Below, in pieces: positions 42,557-51,281 of a DNA stretch of 64,000 nucleotides (positions within the stretch are counted from its first letter, which is position 1; each line of letters opens with the position of its first letter). The position numbers and the translations under genes are program-made. Where the stretch lies: assembly GCF_019645835.1 (NCBI RefSeq), contig NZ_CP080998.1, forward strand, positions 1,116,001-1,180,000, given 5' to 3'. Below the pieces are notes generated by a model. It ran no database searches. It was not told the DNA's origin and saw only the letters and a program-made list of their open reading frames with translations. Origin of the DNA: Mycolicibacterium holsaticum DSM 44478 = JCM 12374. Its GTDB lineage: Bacteria; Actinomycetota; Actinomycetes; Mycobacteriales; Mycobacteriaceae.

Positions 42557-43570
42557 TCAGAAAGGGTACTGAGAGACGGTTCTGGCGTCCGCTTCCAGTG
42601 CGGCGTTCCCGACGAAGACGTTGTCGTAGCCGTCGAGCTTGGTCAGCGACTCGTAGCCGGGGACGTTCAGATTGGTGCCGGCCTCGATCGGTCGTCCCTG
42701 TGCGAGCATCAGCGCGATCTGAAGCGCCGCTTCGCCTGCCATCGCCGGATCCCAAAAGAAGATCCTGTCGATCGCTCCGTCGGCGAGGTACTTGGCTGCC
42801 ACGGCGGGTACCGCCGTACCCATCACGCAGATCTCGTTCGCCAACCCCGCCTCCCGCACGGCACGTGCGATGCCCGGTGTATCGGTGCTGCCCGACCCCT
42901 GAAAGCCCTTGATATTCGGGTACTTCGACAGAACTGTCTTGGCGTTCTCGTAGGCGGTCTGCTCGTTGTTGAAGCTTTCGATCGGGCCTTCTACGCGGGT
43001 CATGCCGGGGAACTCGGCGACCTGCATGTCGTATGCGGCGTTCACCCACTGCATGTGAGTCTTCGCGGCCAGGCTCTGGACGAACTGGACGTAGCTTCCC
43101 TGCCCACCCATGCATTGGGCGAGGCTCTGGACGATCTGCCTACCGAAGGCTGCGTTGTCGAAGGCCTCGATGTCGACGTCGACGTTCTGGATTCCGGTGG
43201 CTTCGTGCGAGACGACTTTGATGCCCTGGGCGCGGGCCTGACCCAGGACGTCCTCCAGCGACTCCGGTGAGTTGGGCACCACGGTGATGGCGGTCGGGCG
43301 ACGCGGGATCAGGTCCGCCACGATCTGAACCTGCTTCTCCGGGCTGGTGTCGTCGCCGCCCTCCTGGCTCGTCTGGACGCCGGTGCGTTTCGCGAAGTTC
43401 TGGTCGCCCACGGCCATCCGATCGAACCAGGGGATTCCTTCGATCTTGACGACGTTCACCATCGTCATGTCCTTCGGGTCCGGAGACGCGCCGGCGATGC
43501 TGGTCGCCCCGGCAATCAGCGTCGCGGTCACGCCTACCGCGCTGAGAAGGGCAGTTCGCCTGCGTCGCAT
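42557..43570 (-). CDS. Orphan sugar-type ABC transporter substrate-binding protein
   Basis: 337 residues from ATG 43570 with GGAG six bases upstream; ATG 43582 is the alternative. An Arg-rich start and hydrophobic core (RRRRTALLSAVGVTATLIAG) form a signal peptide. The mature part is a periplasmic-binding-protein 4 fold: VVKIEGIPWFDRMAVGDQNFAKRTGV, SPEKQVQIVADLIPRRPTAITVVPNSPESLE, and NIKGFQGSGSTDTPGIARAV. This resembles rhamnose/autoinducer-2 type receptors. No ATPase or permease gene lies beside it, so it is either stranded by a deletion or works with a remote transporter. Confidence 0.88.
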   Translation of the reverse strand: MRRRRTALLSAVGVTATLIAGATSIAGASPDPKDMTMVNVVKIEGIPWFDRMAVGDQNFAKRTGVQTSQEGGDDTSPEKQVQIVADLIPRRPTAITVVPNSPESLEDVLGQARAQGIKVVSHEATGIQNVDVDIEAFDNAAFGRQIVQSLAQCMGGQGSYVQFVQSLAAKTHMQWVNAAYDMQVAEFPGMTRVEGPIESFNNEQTAYENAKTVLSKYPNIKGFQGSGSTDTPGIARAVREAGLANEICVMGTAVPAVAAKYLADGAIDRIFFWDPAMAGEAALQIALMLAQGRPIEAGTNLNVPGYESLTKLDGYDNVFVGNAALEADARTVSQYPF

Positions 43571-44127
43571 TGATGACTCCATTCCATGGCCGGGCGGGGC
43601 TGAGAAATCCAGACTCGTCCACTTGGTCCCGGTTAGGGGGGGATTGGGCCATCTTCCGGTTTGGGGCGACATCAGCAGTTGATCTCTGCGGCGATAGCGC
43701 ATCGACAAAGTCGCGAGCTTCCCCTCCCTCGCTACCGTTGCCGTTCGCTCAATGAACTCGACGATGTGATCGACGCCGATGAGTTGGAAGAGCACGAAGC
43801 TGAACTTGACCCTGGAGGAAGTGGGCGCACACGTCGCCGCCGCGAACCGGACAGCTCGCCTCGCCAGACTCGACGGCCGCGGTAGCCGCGGATTGCATAA
43901 CTCAGTTAAGAGCGTCATATGTGTTAGCTGGCGTCTAGTCGCAGCTTGACCGGATGATCAGCGTTTTTACGCAATCTTCGATTTCCGCGGGAGGGGGTTC
44001 GCTGCGTCGCCTATATTTCGGTGCATCATCAAGAGCCGTACTGGCAACGCCCAAATCTCTGTCTTACAGTCGATATGGCACTTCGGCGAACCCATTTCGC
44101 CTAGTCGCCGAACGCCGGTCCTCTTCA
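43571..44127. other. 557-base interval upstream of the binding-protein gene
   Basis: Includes the ribosome site of the binding-protein gene. The open minus-strand frame continues to about 43918 but shows no domain (fragment IVEFIERTATVAREGKLATL) and is treated as non-coding or decayed. The distal part, 43920-44127, is AT-richer and shows nothing recognisable. Confidence 0.5.
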
Positions 44128-44171
44128 CTTAAAATCCGCACAGTCTGGGTTCGAGTCCCAGTGGGGGCACC
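44128..44171 (+). repeat. Third tRNA 3' half (outer att remnant)
   Basis: CTTAAAATCCGCACAGT is shared with the intact tRNA over 17 bases, then the T-stem is CTGGG/CCCAG with the same TTCGAGT loop, followed by GTGGGGGCACC. Again a paired, functional-looking allele. It marks the outer right boundary of tRNA-targeted integration; normal chromosomal remnants begin right after it. Confidence 0.65.
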
Positions 44172-44302
44172 GTGGAAGAGCGGCGATGGCCCAAAGCTGG
44201 GTAGTTGGGTGAGCTGTATGCCGTGCCGGCCGGGGTTTGCCGGCATCTTGACGATGACCACCGGCTCCGATCTGCAGGCCGTCCGCACCACCGCCGTCCG
44301 CG

Positions 44303-44588
44303 TTCGAGCTCGCCGAGTGGAAGGCCAAGGTGCTGGTCGGGAGGACACTGAAGGATAACTGCATTCAGCGCTACCCGGACGGCACCTGAGCGCCGCGACC
44401 GCATCGATGGCCAAATTGTGGGGCGCCGAGAGCAGTGCCAGATCGTGGATCGCTGCGTGCAGTTCTGCGGCGGCTACGGCTACATGATGCAATACCCGAT
44501 CTCCGAGATGTGCGCCGCAGCGCGGGCGCAGAAGATCTGCGCAGGCACCAGCGAGATCATAAGGAACTCATCGGGCGATCCGCTGTGA
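44303..44588 (+). pseudogene. C-terminal fragment of an acyl-CoA dehydrogenase, frameshifted
   Basis: Read across frames the DNA gives FELAEWKAKVLVGRTLKDNC, then LSAATASMAKLWGAE, then QCQIVDRCVQFCGGYGYMMQ and AQKICAGTSEII. These are the last helices of an acyl-CoA dehydrogenase, where the usual text is QIVDRCVQFFGGYGYM and YAGTSEIMKELIGR. At least two or three frameshifts and several substitutions show it is dead. Only the C-terminal part is left, next to the outer att remnant, so an integration or deletion event probably removed the rest. Confidence 0.8.
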
Positions 44589-44638
44589 CGGTGGGGGCCC
44601 GGTGCTGGTACCACGCGGAACACTGCGGCTGAGCCGGG

Positions 44639-44757
44639 TCAGCGCGCACAGGTGTCGATCGAGTCGCCGGCCCGCAGGGCGTCGACGAACTCCCGGTGCC
44701 CGACACGACGATGGGCCGGCCGTGCGAGTCGTCGGAGACGTAGGTGATCAGGTGGGT
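44639..44757 (-). pseudogene. Remnant of a secreted lipase/esterase-like gene
   Basis: Minus-strand frames give TYVSDDSHGRPIVVSGT, as in the N-terminal part of mycobacterial secretory lipases, joined after a frameshift to FVDALRAGDSIDTCAR and a stop. Too short to be functional. An internal deletion between an N-terminal and a C-terminal piece would explain it. The amidohydrolase gene ends inside or beside it. Confidence 0.45.
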
Positions 44758-46022
44758 GTCGGGGCCAGCCAGGCCATCGCGGCCACCACGAGCGTCTGGG
44801 TGCCGGTGTCGAGAGTGGGCTGGATGACGGGGGCGAAGTGTGGCGAGTGGTTTACCGGGATGTCCTGTTGCACCCGACCGCTGTCGACGGCCTGCTGGTA
44901 GATCGTCGCGTCGATGCCACCGATCCCCCAATAGGTGTACGGCACGCCGAGAGCCGACGGGATCTCGCCGAAGTCCTCACTTCCGGTGCCCTGCGGTACT
45001 TCCCAGCACCGGTCGCCGAAGAACGAGGTGAAGGCTTCCCGAACCCGAGTTGTGGTCGCGACGTCGTTGATGGTCGGGGGGAACCGGTCGAACAGCTCGA
45101 ACTCCGGATCCTTAGGCGACCCGGAGGCCATGCATTCGGCGGTCACGATCCGCTGGATCGCGGCGAGGACGGCGGTGCGGGTCTGATCACTGTAGGTCCG
45201 AATGTTCAACTGCAGCAGCGCAGAATCCGGTATGACGTTGCTCTTGCTCCCGGACGCGATGCTGCCGACGGTCACCACGGCGGAGTCAACGGGTGCAACT
45301 TCGCGCGAGACGATGGTCTGTAATCGCACGACGATCATGGCGGCAAGCACCACCGGGTCCACCGAGGACTGCGGCATGGATCCGTGCGCGCCGCGGCCGT
45401 GGACCGTGATGCGCATACTGTCCGCGCTGGCCAGGAACGGCCCCGCATGGGTACTGACGGTGCCGGCGGGTAGAGGGAATACGTGCTGTGCGAGCGCGAC
45501 GTCGACCCGCGGCACAATCGCGGCCAACCCGTCGTCGACCATGCTTCGCGCGCCGTCGGCCGTCTCCTCGGCGGGCTGGAACAACGCGACCACCGTGCCG
45601 TGCCAGTGACCGCGCCCGTCGGCAAGCAGTTGCGCCGCACCTAGAAGCGCGGTCACGTGCAGGTCGTGACCGCACGCGTGCATCACCGGAACCTCGTTGC
45701 CTTCGGCGTCGTTGGCTCGCACCACGCTGGCGTACTCCAGCCCGGTGGCTTCTCGAACCGGCAAGGCATCCATATCCGCGCGCAGCAGCACCGTGGGACC
45801 CGACCCGTTGTCGAGCACTGCGACCACTCCAGTGCCGCCGATGCCCTCGTGCACCTGGTAATCGAGGGAGCGCAGACGCTCAGCGACTGCGCGGGCGGTG
45901 GTGAACTCCTGGTGGGACAGCTCTGGGTGCGCGTGCAGATCCCGGTAGCAGTCCTCCTGCCAGGTCCGGATTTCAGGCAGGCCAGCAAGCACGGCTTCCG
46001 TGGTGGTCATCGATGTGCTCAC
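44748..46022 (-). CDS. M20D amidohydrolase (N-acyl amino acid / hippurate hydrolase type)
   Basis: About 424 residues from GTG 46022 (GTG 46031 possible). Zinc or manganese ligands are visible: RADMDALPV, MHACGHDLHVTALLG near 110-125, and the catalytic Glu in QPAEETADGARSM. The dimerisation-lid region GRGAHGSMPQ and the C-terminal TGSEDFGEIPSALGVPYTYWGIGG complete the M20D signature. Cytoplasmic hydrolysis of N-acyl or N-carbamoyl amino acids, or of auxin-type conjugates, is typical of the family. Divergent from the P450 gene. Confidence 0.92.
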   Translation of the reverse strand: MSTSMTTTEAVLAGLPEIRTWQEDCYRDLHAHPELSHQEFTTARAVAERLRSLDYQVHEGIGGTGVVAVLDNGSGPTVLLRADMDALPVREATGLEYASVVRANDAEGNEVPVMHACGHDLHVTALLGAAQLLADGRGHWHGTVVALFQPAEETADGARSMVDDGLAAIVPRVDVALAQHVFPLPAGTVSTHAGPFLASADSMRITVHGRGAHGSMPQSSVDPVVLAAMIVVRLQTIVSREVAPVDSAVVTVGSIASGSKSNVIPDSALLQLNIRTYSDQTRTAVLAAIQRIVTAECMASGSPKDPEFELFDRFPPTINDVATTTRVREAFTSFFGDRCWEVPQGTGSEDFGEIPSALGVPYTYWGIGGIDATIYQQAVDSGRVQQDIPVNHSPHFAPVIQPTLDTGTQTLVVAAMAWLAPTPT

Positions 46023-46031
46023 GGTGTGCAC

Positions 46032-46411
46032 TCCAGGAGGTCGGCCACCCGCGGGCCGCGGGCGATGTGCTAGGGGGATACCTCCGCGAGGAGGGCCGAA
46101 ACAATGCGGCGGTCCTTGGGATGCCCGATCGCGGACAGATCAGCGAAAGCCCCGGCAGACGCTCGGAGGGTGCAACACATTATCGACCGCCGGAATGCCG
46201 GCTGTGGAACGAAGGCGATTACATCGAGCAGGGTCCGTCGGAACACGGGTGTGAACGTTTAAGCATAAGACGTATGGCCCTGGCGAACGTGTCATCTTCC
46301 GAACAGCGGGTTCGCACTCTTGTATTGACCGCTATGGAGCGTTGGTCATACAGTTCCGGTATATATGTCCGCACGCAAGGCGTCTGGGCGTCAACGAAAG
46401 TCGAGACATCG
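46032..46411. other. Divergent regulatory region between amidohydrolase and P450
   Basis: The P450 frame stays open upstream to 46013, but homologous P450 sequence starts only at ATG 46412, so I treat this stretch as 5' non-coding. It contains a promoter-like TTGACC (46325-46330) and TACAGT (46349-46354), spacer 18, with an imperfect dyad over the spacer, listed separately. Confidence 0.5.
46326..46348 (+). promoter_or_regulatory. Imperfect dyad in the P450 promoter
   Basis: TGACCGCT at 46326-46333 and AGCGTTGGTCA at 46338-46348 form two inverted half-sites that differ by a three-base insertion. The left half overlaps the -35 box and the right half reaches the -10. This is a plausible operator for the TetR protein encoded just downstream of the P450 gene. 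Confidence 0.35.
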
Positions 46412-47665
46412 ATGAACACCCGCAGTGCCGCTCCCAATGTTCTCGACGCCGGCCTCCCCACGTTCACCTACGATTTCACTGCCACCCCGCACGACATCCT
46501 CAACGATGTCCGAACCGCGCAATCGCGCGCACCGATCGCCATCGGGCCCCTCGGCCCGGAAATCCTGTCCTACGAGTTGGCTCGAGATATTCTGCGCGAC
46601 AACAGGTTGAGGATGCCGCCCGGCATCACGCTGGCAGCGCAAGGCGTCACTTCAGGACCGCTGTACGACAAGATGGCGAATAGCCTCCTAGGTCTCGACG
46701 GCCCACCTCACACTCGCCTACGCAAACTGGTGTCAAGGGCCTTCACTCCGCGCGCGACAGCGCGCCTGCAGGACACGATCCAGGACGTGGTCAACGGCCT
46801 GATCGATCGGGTGATCGACGCCGGACGCTGCGACGTCGTACCCGACATTGCGCGGCCATACCCCACCCCGATCATCTGCGCGCTGCTCGGCGCGCCCCGC
46901 GAGGACTGGCAGCTGTTCGCGCAGTGGACCGACGAGATCTTCAAAGCCTTCAATTTCCAACCCGACGCCACCTTCGATGAAGCCGAGATCCTCCGATCGT
47001 GGGGCGAACTCGACGCGTACGTCGACGATATGGTCGCCGCCCGCCGTGACAACCTGACCGATGATCTGCTTTCTGAGCTCATCCGCGCCGAAAGCGACGG
47101 CGACCGGCTGAATCTCGACGAACTCCGCATGCTGGCGGCCGGCTTCTTGATGGCCGGTACGGATACGACGCGAAACCAGCTGGCCGCCTCGGTGCAGGTG
47201 CTCTGCGAGCATCCGGATCAATGGGCGAAGCTGGGAAGCCAACCAGAGCTGGCGATGCAGGCCGTCGAGGAAACCATGCGTCATTCACCGGCGGTCTGTA
47301 TCGCGCCGCGCGTCGCCACCGAGGACGTCGAATTCGGCGGCTACACGTTCTCTGAAGGCACCCTTATCGTGGTGAATACCTTTGCGGCCAACCGTGATCC
47401 AGCGATCTACGACGACCCCGACCGATTCGACATCGCGCGTCAGGACCTGCCCCCAATTCTGACCTTCGGCGGCGGCGCGCACTACTGCTTGGGAGCCAAC
47501 CTCGCGCGTCGGGAATTGGCGGATGCCCTGGCCGTTCTCACCCGACGCCTTTCTGCGCCCCGTCGCGTCGGTTCCGCCCCGTGGAAATCGCTGCTGGGAA
47601 TGACCGGCCCCACCACACTCGAGATCGAGTTTGACGCCGAAAGTCTCGTGACGGCGGATGCGTAG
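46412..47665 (+). CDS. Cytochrome P450
   Basis: 417 residues from ATG 46412. All P450 landmarks are present: I-helix oxygen-binding AGFLMAGTDTTRN, K-helix EETMR (ExxR), and the haem loop FGGGAHYCLGANLARRE with the ligand Cys359. Typical soluble class I bacterial enzyme that needs ferredoxin and reductase partners; none is encoded nearby. The four-base-type overlap with the TetR gene (ATG 47658 before TAG) indicates co-transcription. Substrate unknown. Confidence 0.93.
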   Translation: MNTRSAAPNVLDAGLPTFTYDFTATPHDILNDVRTAQSRAPIAIGPLGPEILSYELARDILRDNRLRMPPGITLAAQGVTSGPLYDKMANSLLGLDGPPHTRLRKLVSRAFTPRATARLQDTIQDVVNGLIDRVIDAGRCDVVPDIARPYPTPIICALLGAPREDWQLFAQWTDEIFKAFNFQPDATFDEAEILRSWGELDAYVDDMVAARRDNLTDDLLSELIRAESDGDRLNLDELRMLAAGFLMAGTDTTRNQLAASVQVLCEHPDQWAKLGSQPELAMQAVEETMRHSPAVCIAPRVATEDVEFGGYTFSEGTLIVVNTFAANRDPAIYDDPDRFDIARQDLPPILTFGGGAHYCLGANLARRELADALAVLTRRLSAPRRVGSAPWKSLLGMTGPTTLEIEFDAESLVTADA

Positions 47666-48272
47666 CCGCGGCTGGGCCGGCTCCACCCCGGCCTCGGACG
47701 AGGAAGCAATCGCTCGCATTCTCGATGCGGTCGACGAGGTGGTGGCCGAGCACGGAGCAGCGATACGCCTTGCCGACGTCGCCAGAAAACTCGGGGTCAC
47801 TCGCCAGACGGTGTACCGCTACTTCCCGAATGCTGAAGCGCTGCTCATCGCCAGCGCGATGCGTGCTTTCGGCGGGTTCATCGACCAGGTCGCAGAACAC
47901 GTACGTGGACTCAGGGATCCGGTTACGGCAGTCGTCGAATGCGTTGCGTTCGCAGTCGAGAACCTCACCGGAGACCCACAGCTGGAAAGCCTGCTGACCC
48001 CGCGACGAGACGGCGAAGATGTCATCTCGCTGACCTCCGACACCGCAATCGCATTCTGCTTGTCGGTCTTTCACCGCCTCGACGTCGATTGGCAGCTGCA
48101 CGGCTTCGACGCCGCCGCCCTCGGCGAGCTTGCCGAAATGACGTTGCGCACTGTGCAGTCCTTCCTGACGGATCCGGGACAGCAGCGCAACGAAATCGCA
48201 CTACGGCGCTTTATTGGGCGCTGGCTCGGGCCAGCGATCCTCTATCCACGGATGGCGTCTCTGGCGCTCTGA
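47658..48272 (+). CDS. TetR-family regulator co-transcribed with the P450
   Basis: 204 residues. The N-terminal helix-turn-helix is EEAIARILDAVDEVVAEHGA, IRLADVARKLGVTRQTVYRYFPNAEALL; the rest is a helical ligand domain. The start lies inside the last codons of the P450 gene, so the two are translated together, and the regulator probably senses the P450 substrate and represses the operon through the dyad at 46326-46348. Confidence 0.9.
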   Translation: MRSRGWAGSTPASDEEAIARILDAVDEVVAEHGAAIRLADVARKLGVTRQTVYRYFPNAEALLIASAMRAFGGFIDQVAEHVRGLRDPVTAVVECVAFAVENLTGDPQLESLLTPRRDGEDVISLTSDTAIAFCLSVFHRLDVDWQLHGFDAAALGELAEMTLRTVQSFLTDPGQQRNEIALRRFIGRWLGPAILYPRMASLAL

Positions 48273-48383
48273 GGCGAAAAACCGCGCGGCGCGCCGTTGC
48301 GGTGCTACTGTCTTTGCTGGCGATCGGCCGAAGCAAAGATGGCGTCGCCGATCCGACGAGGGGGTTCGGGGGCGTAGAAGGCG

Positions 48384-50222
48384 TTGGCCACAAGGAACAG
48401 TACGAACTGGCTGCGTTATGCCGCAGCCACGGTCGGTTTTAGCGCAGCACTGACGGTTGGTCAGGGAGTTGCTCTTGCAGCACCGCAGGTGTCGTCCGAT
48501 ACCGTCAGCGCGCCGTCCGGCCACGATCGCTCGACGACTGAGCCGGACTCGCCCAGCGAATCAGCCGCCACCGCGTCTGCTCCGGCTCAGGACGCGACGT
48601 CCGAACCAGATATCGAGGCCGACCTCGACGCGGAATCCGCGGAGCCCGAACCGGAGCCGGCCGAACCCGATCCGTCGCTTCTGGAGACCGACCCAGAGGT
48701 CACCGATGCAGTCATCGATGCGGACACCGCCGACGAGATCGCCGATCCCGAGGTCGACCCCGTCACCGATGACGCTCCCCAGGATGCAGCCCCGACGGTC
48801 GCCGACCGACACGATGGCACCGAGCAGGTTCCCGATACCTCACGGCTGCAGACCTATTCCGCGTTCTTGCCAGCCGCATCGGCCGTCGACACCGCAGCGT
48901 TGTTCAGACCGGTTGTCGACGAGCCCGCCGAGATGACGGCGCCCGACGTCAGCGTGACGTCGCTGCCGCAGGCGTTCGTCGCCGACGCCGTCCCGGCCGA
49001 CGAGACCCACGTGCTGGTTCTGGATGTCATCACCCACCGCGAGGTCAAACCCAACCCCGTGCGCAGCGTGGTGCTCGGGGTGCTGGGCCTGTTCGGGTTC
49101 GACCCCAAAGCCACCGGACCCGCGCCCAATCCGCTGGTGCCGGTACTGGACGCGGTGTGGGGACTGTACCGGCGCATCGAAACCGGCGTCGCCAATGTGC
49201 TGGAGCGGGCGGGCTTCTCGGCCACCACCGTCACGACGACATATGTGACCACGCTGATCACCGTGACAACCGAACAAGCCAACGACCTGCTGGGCGCACC
49301 GCGCGAGATCGTCGTGGGCTACAGCGAAGAACTCGACACCTGGTTCCTCGTGGACCCGAAACGCGGCATCTCGATCTACACCGCCGTGACTGCTGCCGGG
49401 TCCGACGGACTGCAGTACCCGATCGACCCACCCGGTGAGTTCGTGATCCGGGTGGCCGGCGGGCAATGGGATCCATCGGCGGTGTCAGCGCAAGCCAACA
49501 TGGTGGTCGTCTACACGTATTACGACTCGACGCTGGGATACCCGTCGTACGACGGCGCAGCCGCCCCGATCGGGGTCACCGTGGTCTCGGATGTCTTGAA
49601 CAACGCCTACTGGTATCGCGGCGAAGAGATCTTCGTGTTCGGCCATGATTTCGAGGCGGCTCTGGATATCGTCGGGCACGAATTCACCCACGCGGTGATC
49701 GACAAGGTGGTGGTCGGCCAGCACGGACGCATCCTGGGGCAGGACGTCGAGTCCCGAGCCCTCGAGGAGGCTTACGCCGACATCCTGGGCAGCTTGATCG
49801 AAGGCAAACAAGACGAGCAGCGCTGGCTGATCGCCGAGGACTACGGCTGTTCGTCGCCGCGCGCCGGCACCCGATGCGCGATCCGGAACATGGCCGACCC
49901 GGCGTCGCTGAACGGGTTCGCGCACTACAGCCAGTTCAACACCTCGGCCCGAGAACACCGCAACAGCACGATCTTCAGTCACGCCGCCTACCGCATGATG
50001 ACCGACGCGCGCACTGCCGACGTGTCGGATGACGTCTGGGCGCAGGTGTTCTACCAGTCGCTGTACGGGTTGACGCCCGGTGCGTCCTTCCGCCAGGCCC
50101 GCGCGGCCGTGCTGACCGCCGCGCGCGATATCGGCCTCACCGACTCCGAGCAGCAGGCCATCGTCGACGCCTTCGACGACGTCGGCATCATCGGGGTGAA
50201 TACCGGCTTGATTGCGGTCTAG
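48384..50222 (+). CDS. Secreted thermolysin-like (M4) metalloprotease
   Basis: 612 residues starting at TTG 48384. A signal peptide (NWLRYAAATVGFSAALTVGQGVALA) is followed by about 100 residues of acidic, Pro/Ala/Thr-rich linker, then a propeptide-like region. The peptidase domain has VFGHDFEAALDIVGHEFTHAV with zinc ligands H432 and H436 and the catalytic Glu433. The third ligand Glu is in LEEAYADILGSLIEG. The C-terminal lobe carries HAAYRMM and VFYQSLYGLTPGASFRQAR. M4 proteases are secreted endopeptidases. The long acidic linker suggests a wall-spanning or PE/PPE-like exported architecture. Alone in its transcript. Confidence 0.85.
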   Translation: MATRNSTNWLRYAAATVGFSAALTVGQGVALAAPQVSSDTVSAPSGHDRSTTEPDSPSESAATASAPAQDATSEPDIEADLDAESAEPEPEPAEPDPSLLETDPEVTDAVIDADTADEIADPEVDPVTDDAPQDAAPTVADRHDGTEQVPDTSRLQTYSAFLPAASAVDTAALFRPVVDEPAEMTAPDVSVTSLPQAFVADAVPADETHVLVLDVITHREVKPNPVRSVVLGVLGLFGFDPKATGPAPNPLVPVLDAVWGLYRRIETGVANVLERAGFSATTVTTTYVTTLITVTTEQANDLLGAPREIVVGYSEELDTWFLVDPKRGISIYTAVTAAGSDGLQYPIDPPGEFVIRVAGGQWDPSAVSAQANMVVVYTYYDSTLGYPSYDGAAAPIGVTVVSDVLNNAYWYRGEEIFVFGHDFEAALDIVGHEFTHAVIDKVVVGQHGRILGQDVESRALEEAYADILGSLIEGKQDEQRWLIAEDYGCSSPRAGTRCAIRNMADPASLNGFAHYSQFNTSAREHRNSTIFSHAAYRMMTDARTADVSDDVWAQVFYQSLYGLTPGASFRQARAAVLTAARDIGLTDSEQQAIVDAFDDVGIIGVNTGLIAV

Positions 50223-50259
50223 CGTTCCAAGCGCAGCGACGAACGTCGACGCCGCAGCG

Positions 50260-51117
50260 TCAGGATGTCGGGTGTTGTGCGGCGACCGCGCTCGGACCGA
50301 GATCGGCTCGTGTGAGCTGGTGCAGTGGGGGATCGGGAAATGCCGTGCGGCGGGTGATTTTCAGGTCGACGCCCACATGGACCAACTCGCCAGAATCCAG
50401 GAGTTGCCAACGCCCTTCGTCCATCGGCTCGCTGGCGAAGACCACCGACGGCGCGTCATCCAGATGCGCACTGTGCGCCCTGATTCTCTTGCTGCGCATG
50501 GCGAATTCACCGTGACCGCCGTCGGTGCGGTCGAGCAGGTAGAGCTCGTGGGTGTCGGGGTATCGCAACGCCCACAGGTCCGTGGAGGTGGCCAGCAATA
50601 TGTTGACCGCGTAGATGGGTAGGTGTTCACGCAGCCAGCGCAGCGCCTGCACCAAGCCTGCGCCCACGTCGCCGCCGCGGCCTCGGGTGTACGCCGTGAT
50701 CAATGCGAAGACCCGCTCGGAATCGGTGTCGCCGCGCACCAAGTCCGCGGCGCCGAGCTCGCTGAGGCGAGCGTCGAGGATGTCGAGGCCCGCTACGACA
50801 CCGTTGTGCGCGAAGATCCGTCCGTCCTGAAGAAACGGATGGGTGTTCGCCTCCTCGGCGGGCCCGGTGGTGGCGTAACGGACGTGAGCGATGAACGTCG
50901 TACCCGACATCTCGCGGGCTTCGGTCGCGAAGGCAAGGTCGCGCCATGCGGCGATCGGCTGCTTGCGGATGACCGGGTCGCCGTCGGCCCCGAAAACTCC
51001 CAGACCGGTGCCGTCGGGATTGCGCCTGCTCTGCGCGGCCAGGCTGTCCGGCGCATCGAGCAACCAGAAAGTCGCGGCGATGGAGTGACCGGCGTGCAGC
51101 CCGAACAGACGACACAT
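50260..51117 (-). CDS. Class II glutamine amidotransferase-like Ntn hydrolase
   Basis: 285 residues from ATG 51117, chosen because it puts the nucleophile cysteine at position 2 (M-C-R-L-F-G). RRNPDGTGLG, ARVRYATTG-like AHVRYATTG, THPFLQDGRIFAHNGVV and GDTDSERVFALI are the family's substrate and oxyanion motifs. Related to EgtC of ergothioneine synthesis and to a group of stand-alone mycobacterial amidohydrolases. No egt genes are nearby, so EgtC is unlikely. Probably hydrolyses a gamma-glutamyl amide. Confidence 0.88.
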   Translation of the reverse strand: MCRLFGLHAGHSIAATFWLLDAPDSLAAQSRRNPDGTGLGVFGADGDPVIRKQPIAAWRDLAFATEAREMSGTTFIAHVRYATTGPAEEANTHPFLQDGRIFAHNGVVAGLDILDARLSELGAADLVRGDTDSERVFALITAYTRGRGGDVGAGLVQALRWLREHLPIYAVNILLATSTDLWALRYPDTHELYLLDRTDGGHGEFAMRSKRIRAHSAHLDDAPSVVFASEPMDEGRWQLLDSGELVHVGVDLKITRRTAFPDPPLHQLTRADLGPSAVAAQHPTS

Positions 51118-51281
51118 CGGATCAGCGCCCGCGCCGTCGTCGCGCACAGACGTACGGATCAGTCATGCCGTCCGTCTTACCCCGATTGCGGACCGGCGGT
51201 AAAGCCCACCGGACGCTGTCTTGCTACGCCCAGCGGCGGCTCGGCCGCGACCGGGACCTGGCGGCCGCGGGACCGCGAGAG

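Larger units (their letters stand above)
42505..44171. mobile_element. Second, decayed tRNA-integrated segment
   Basis: Lies between the attR of the first island and a third copy of the tRNA 3' half (44128-44171). It carries one sugar-binding protein gene without transporter partners and about 550 bases of non-coding DNA, and has no integrase. The simplest reading is the remnant of an earlier element in the same tRNA gene, with the present island integrated next to it. It could also be the outer part of a single larger element. Confidence 0.5.

Noticed and set aside
43583..43918. N-terminal extension of the sugar-binding protein
   Set aside because: Signal peptide begins at ATG 43570 with a good ribosome site; the extension has no homology-like features.
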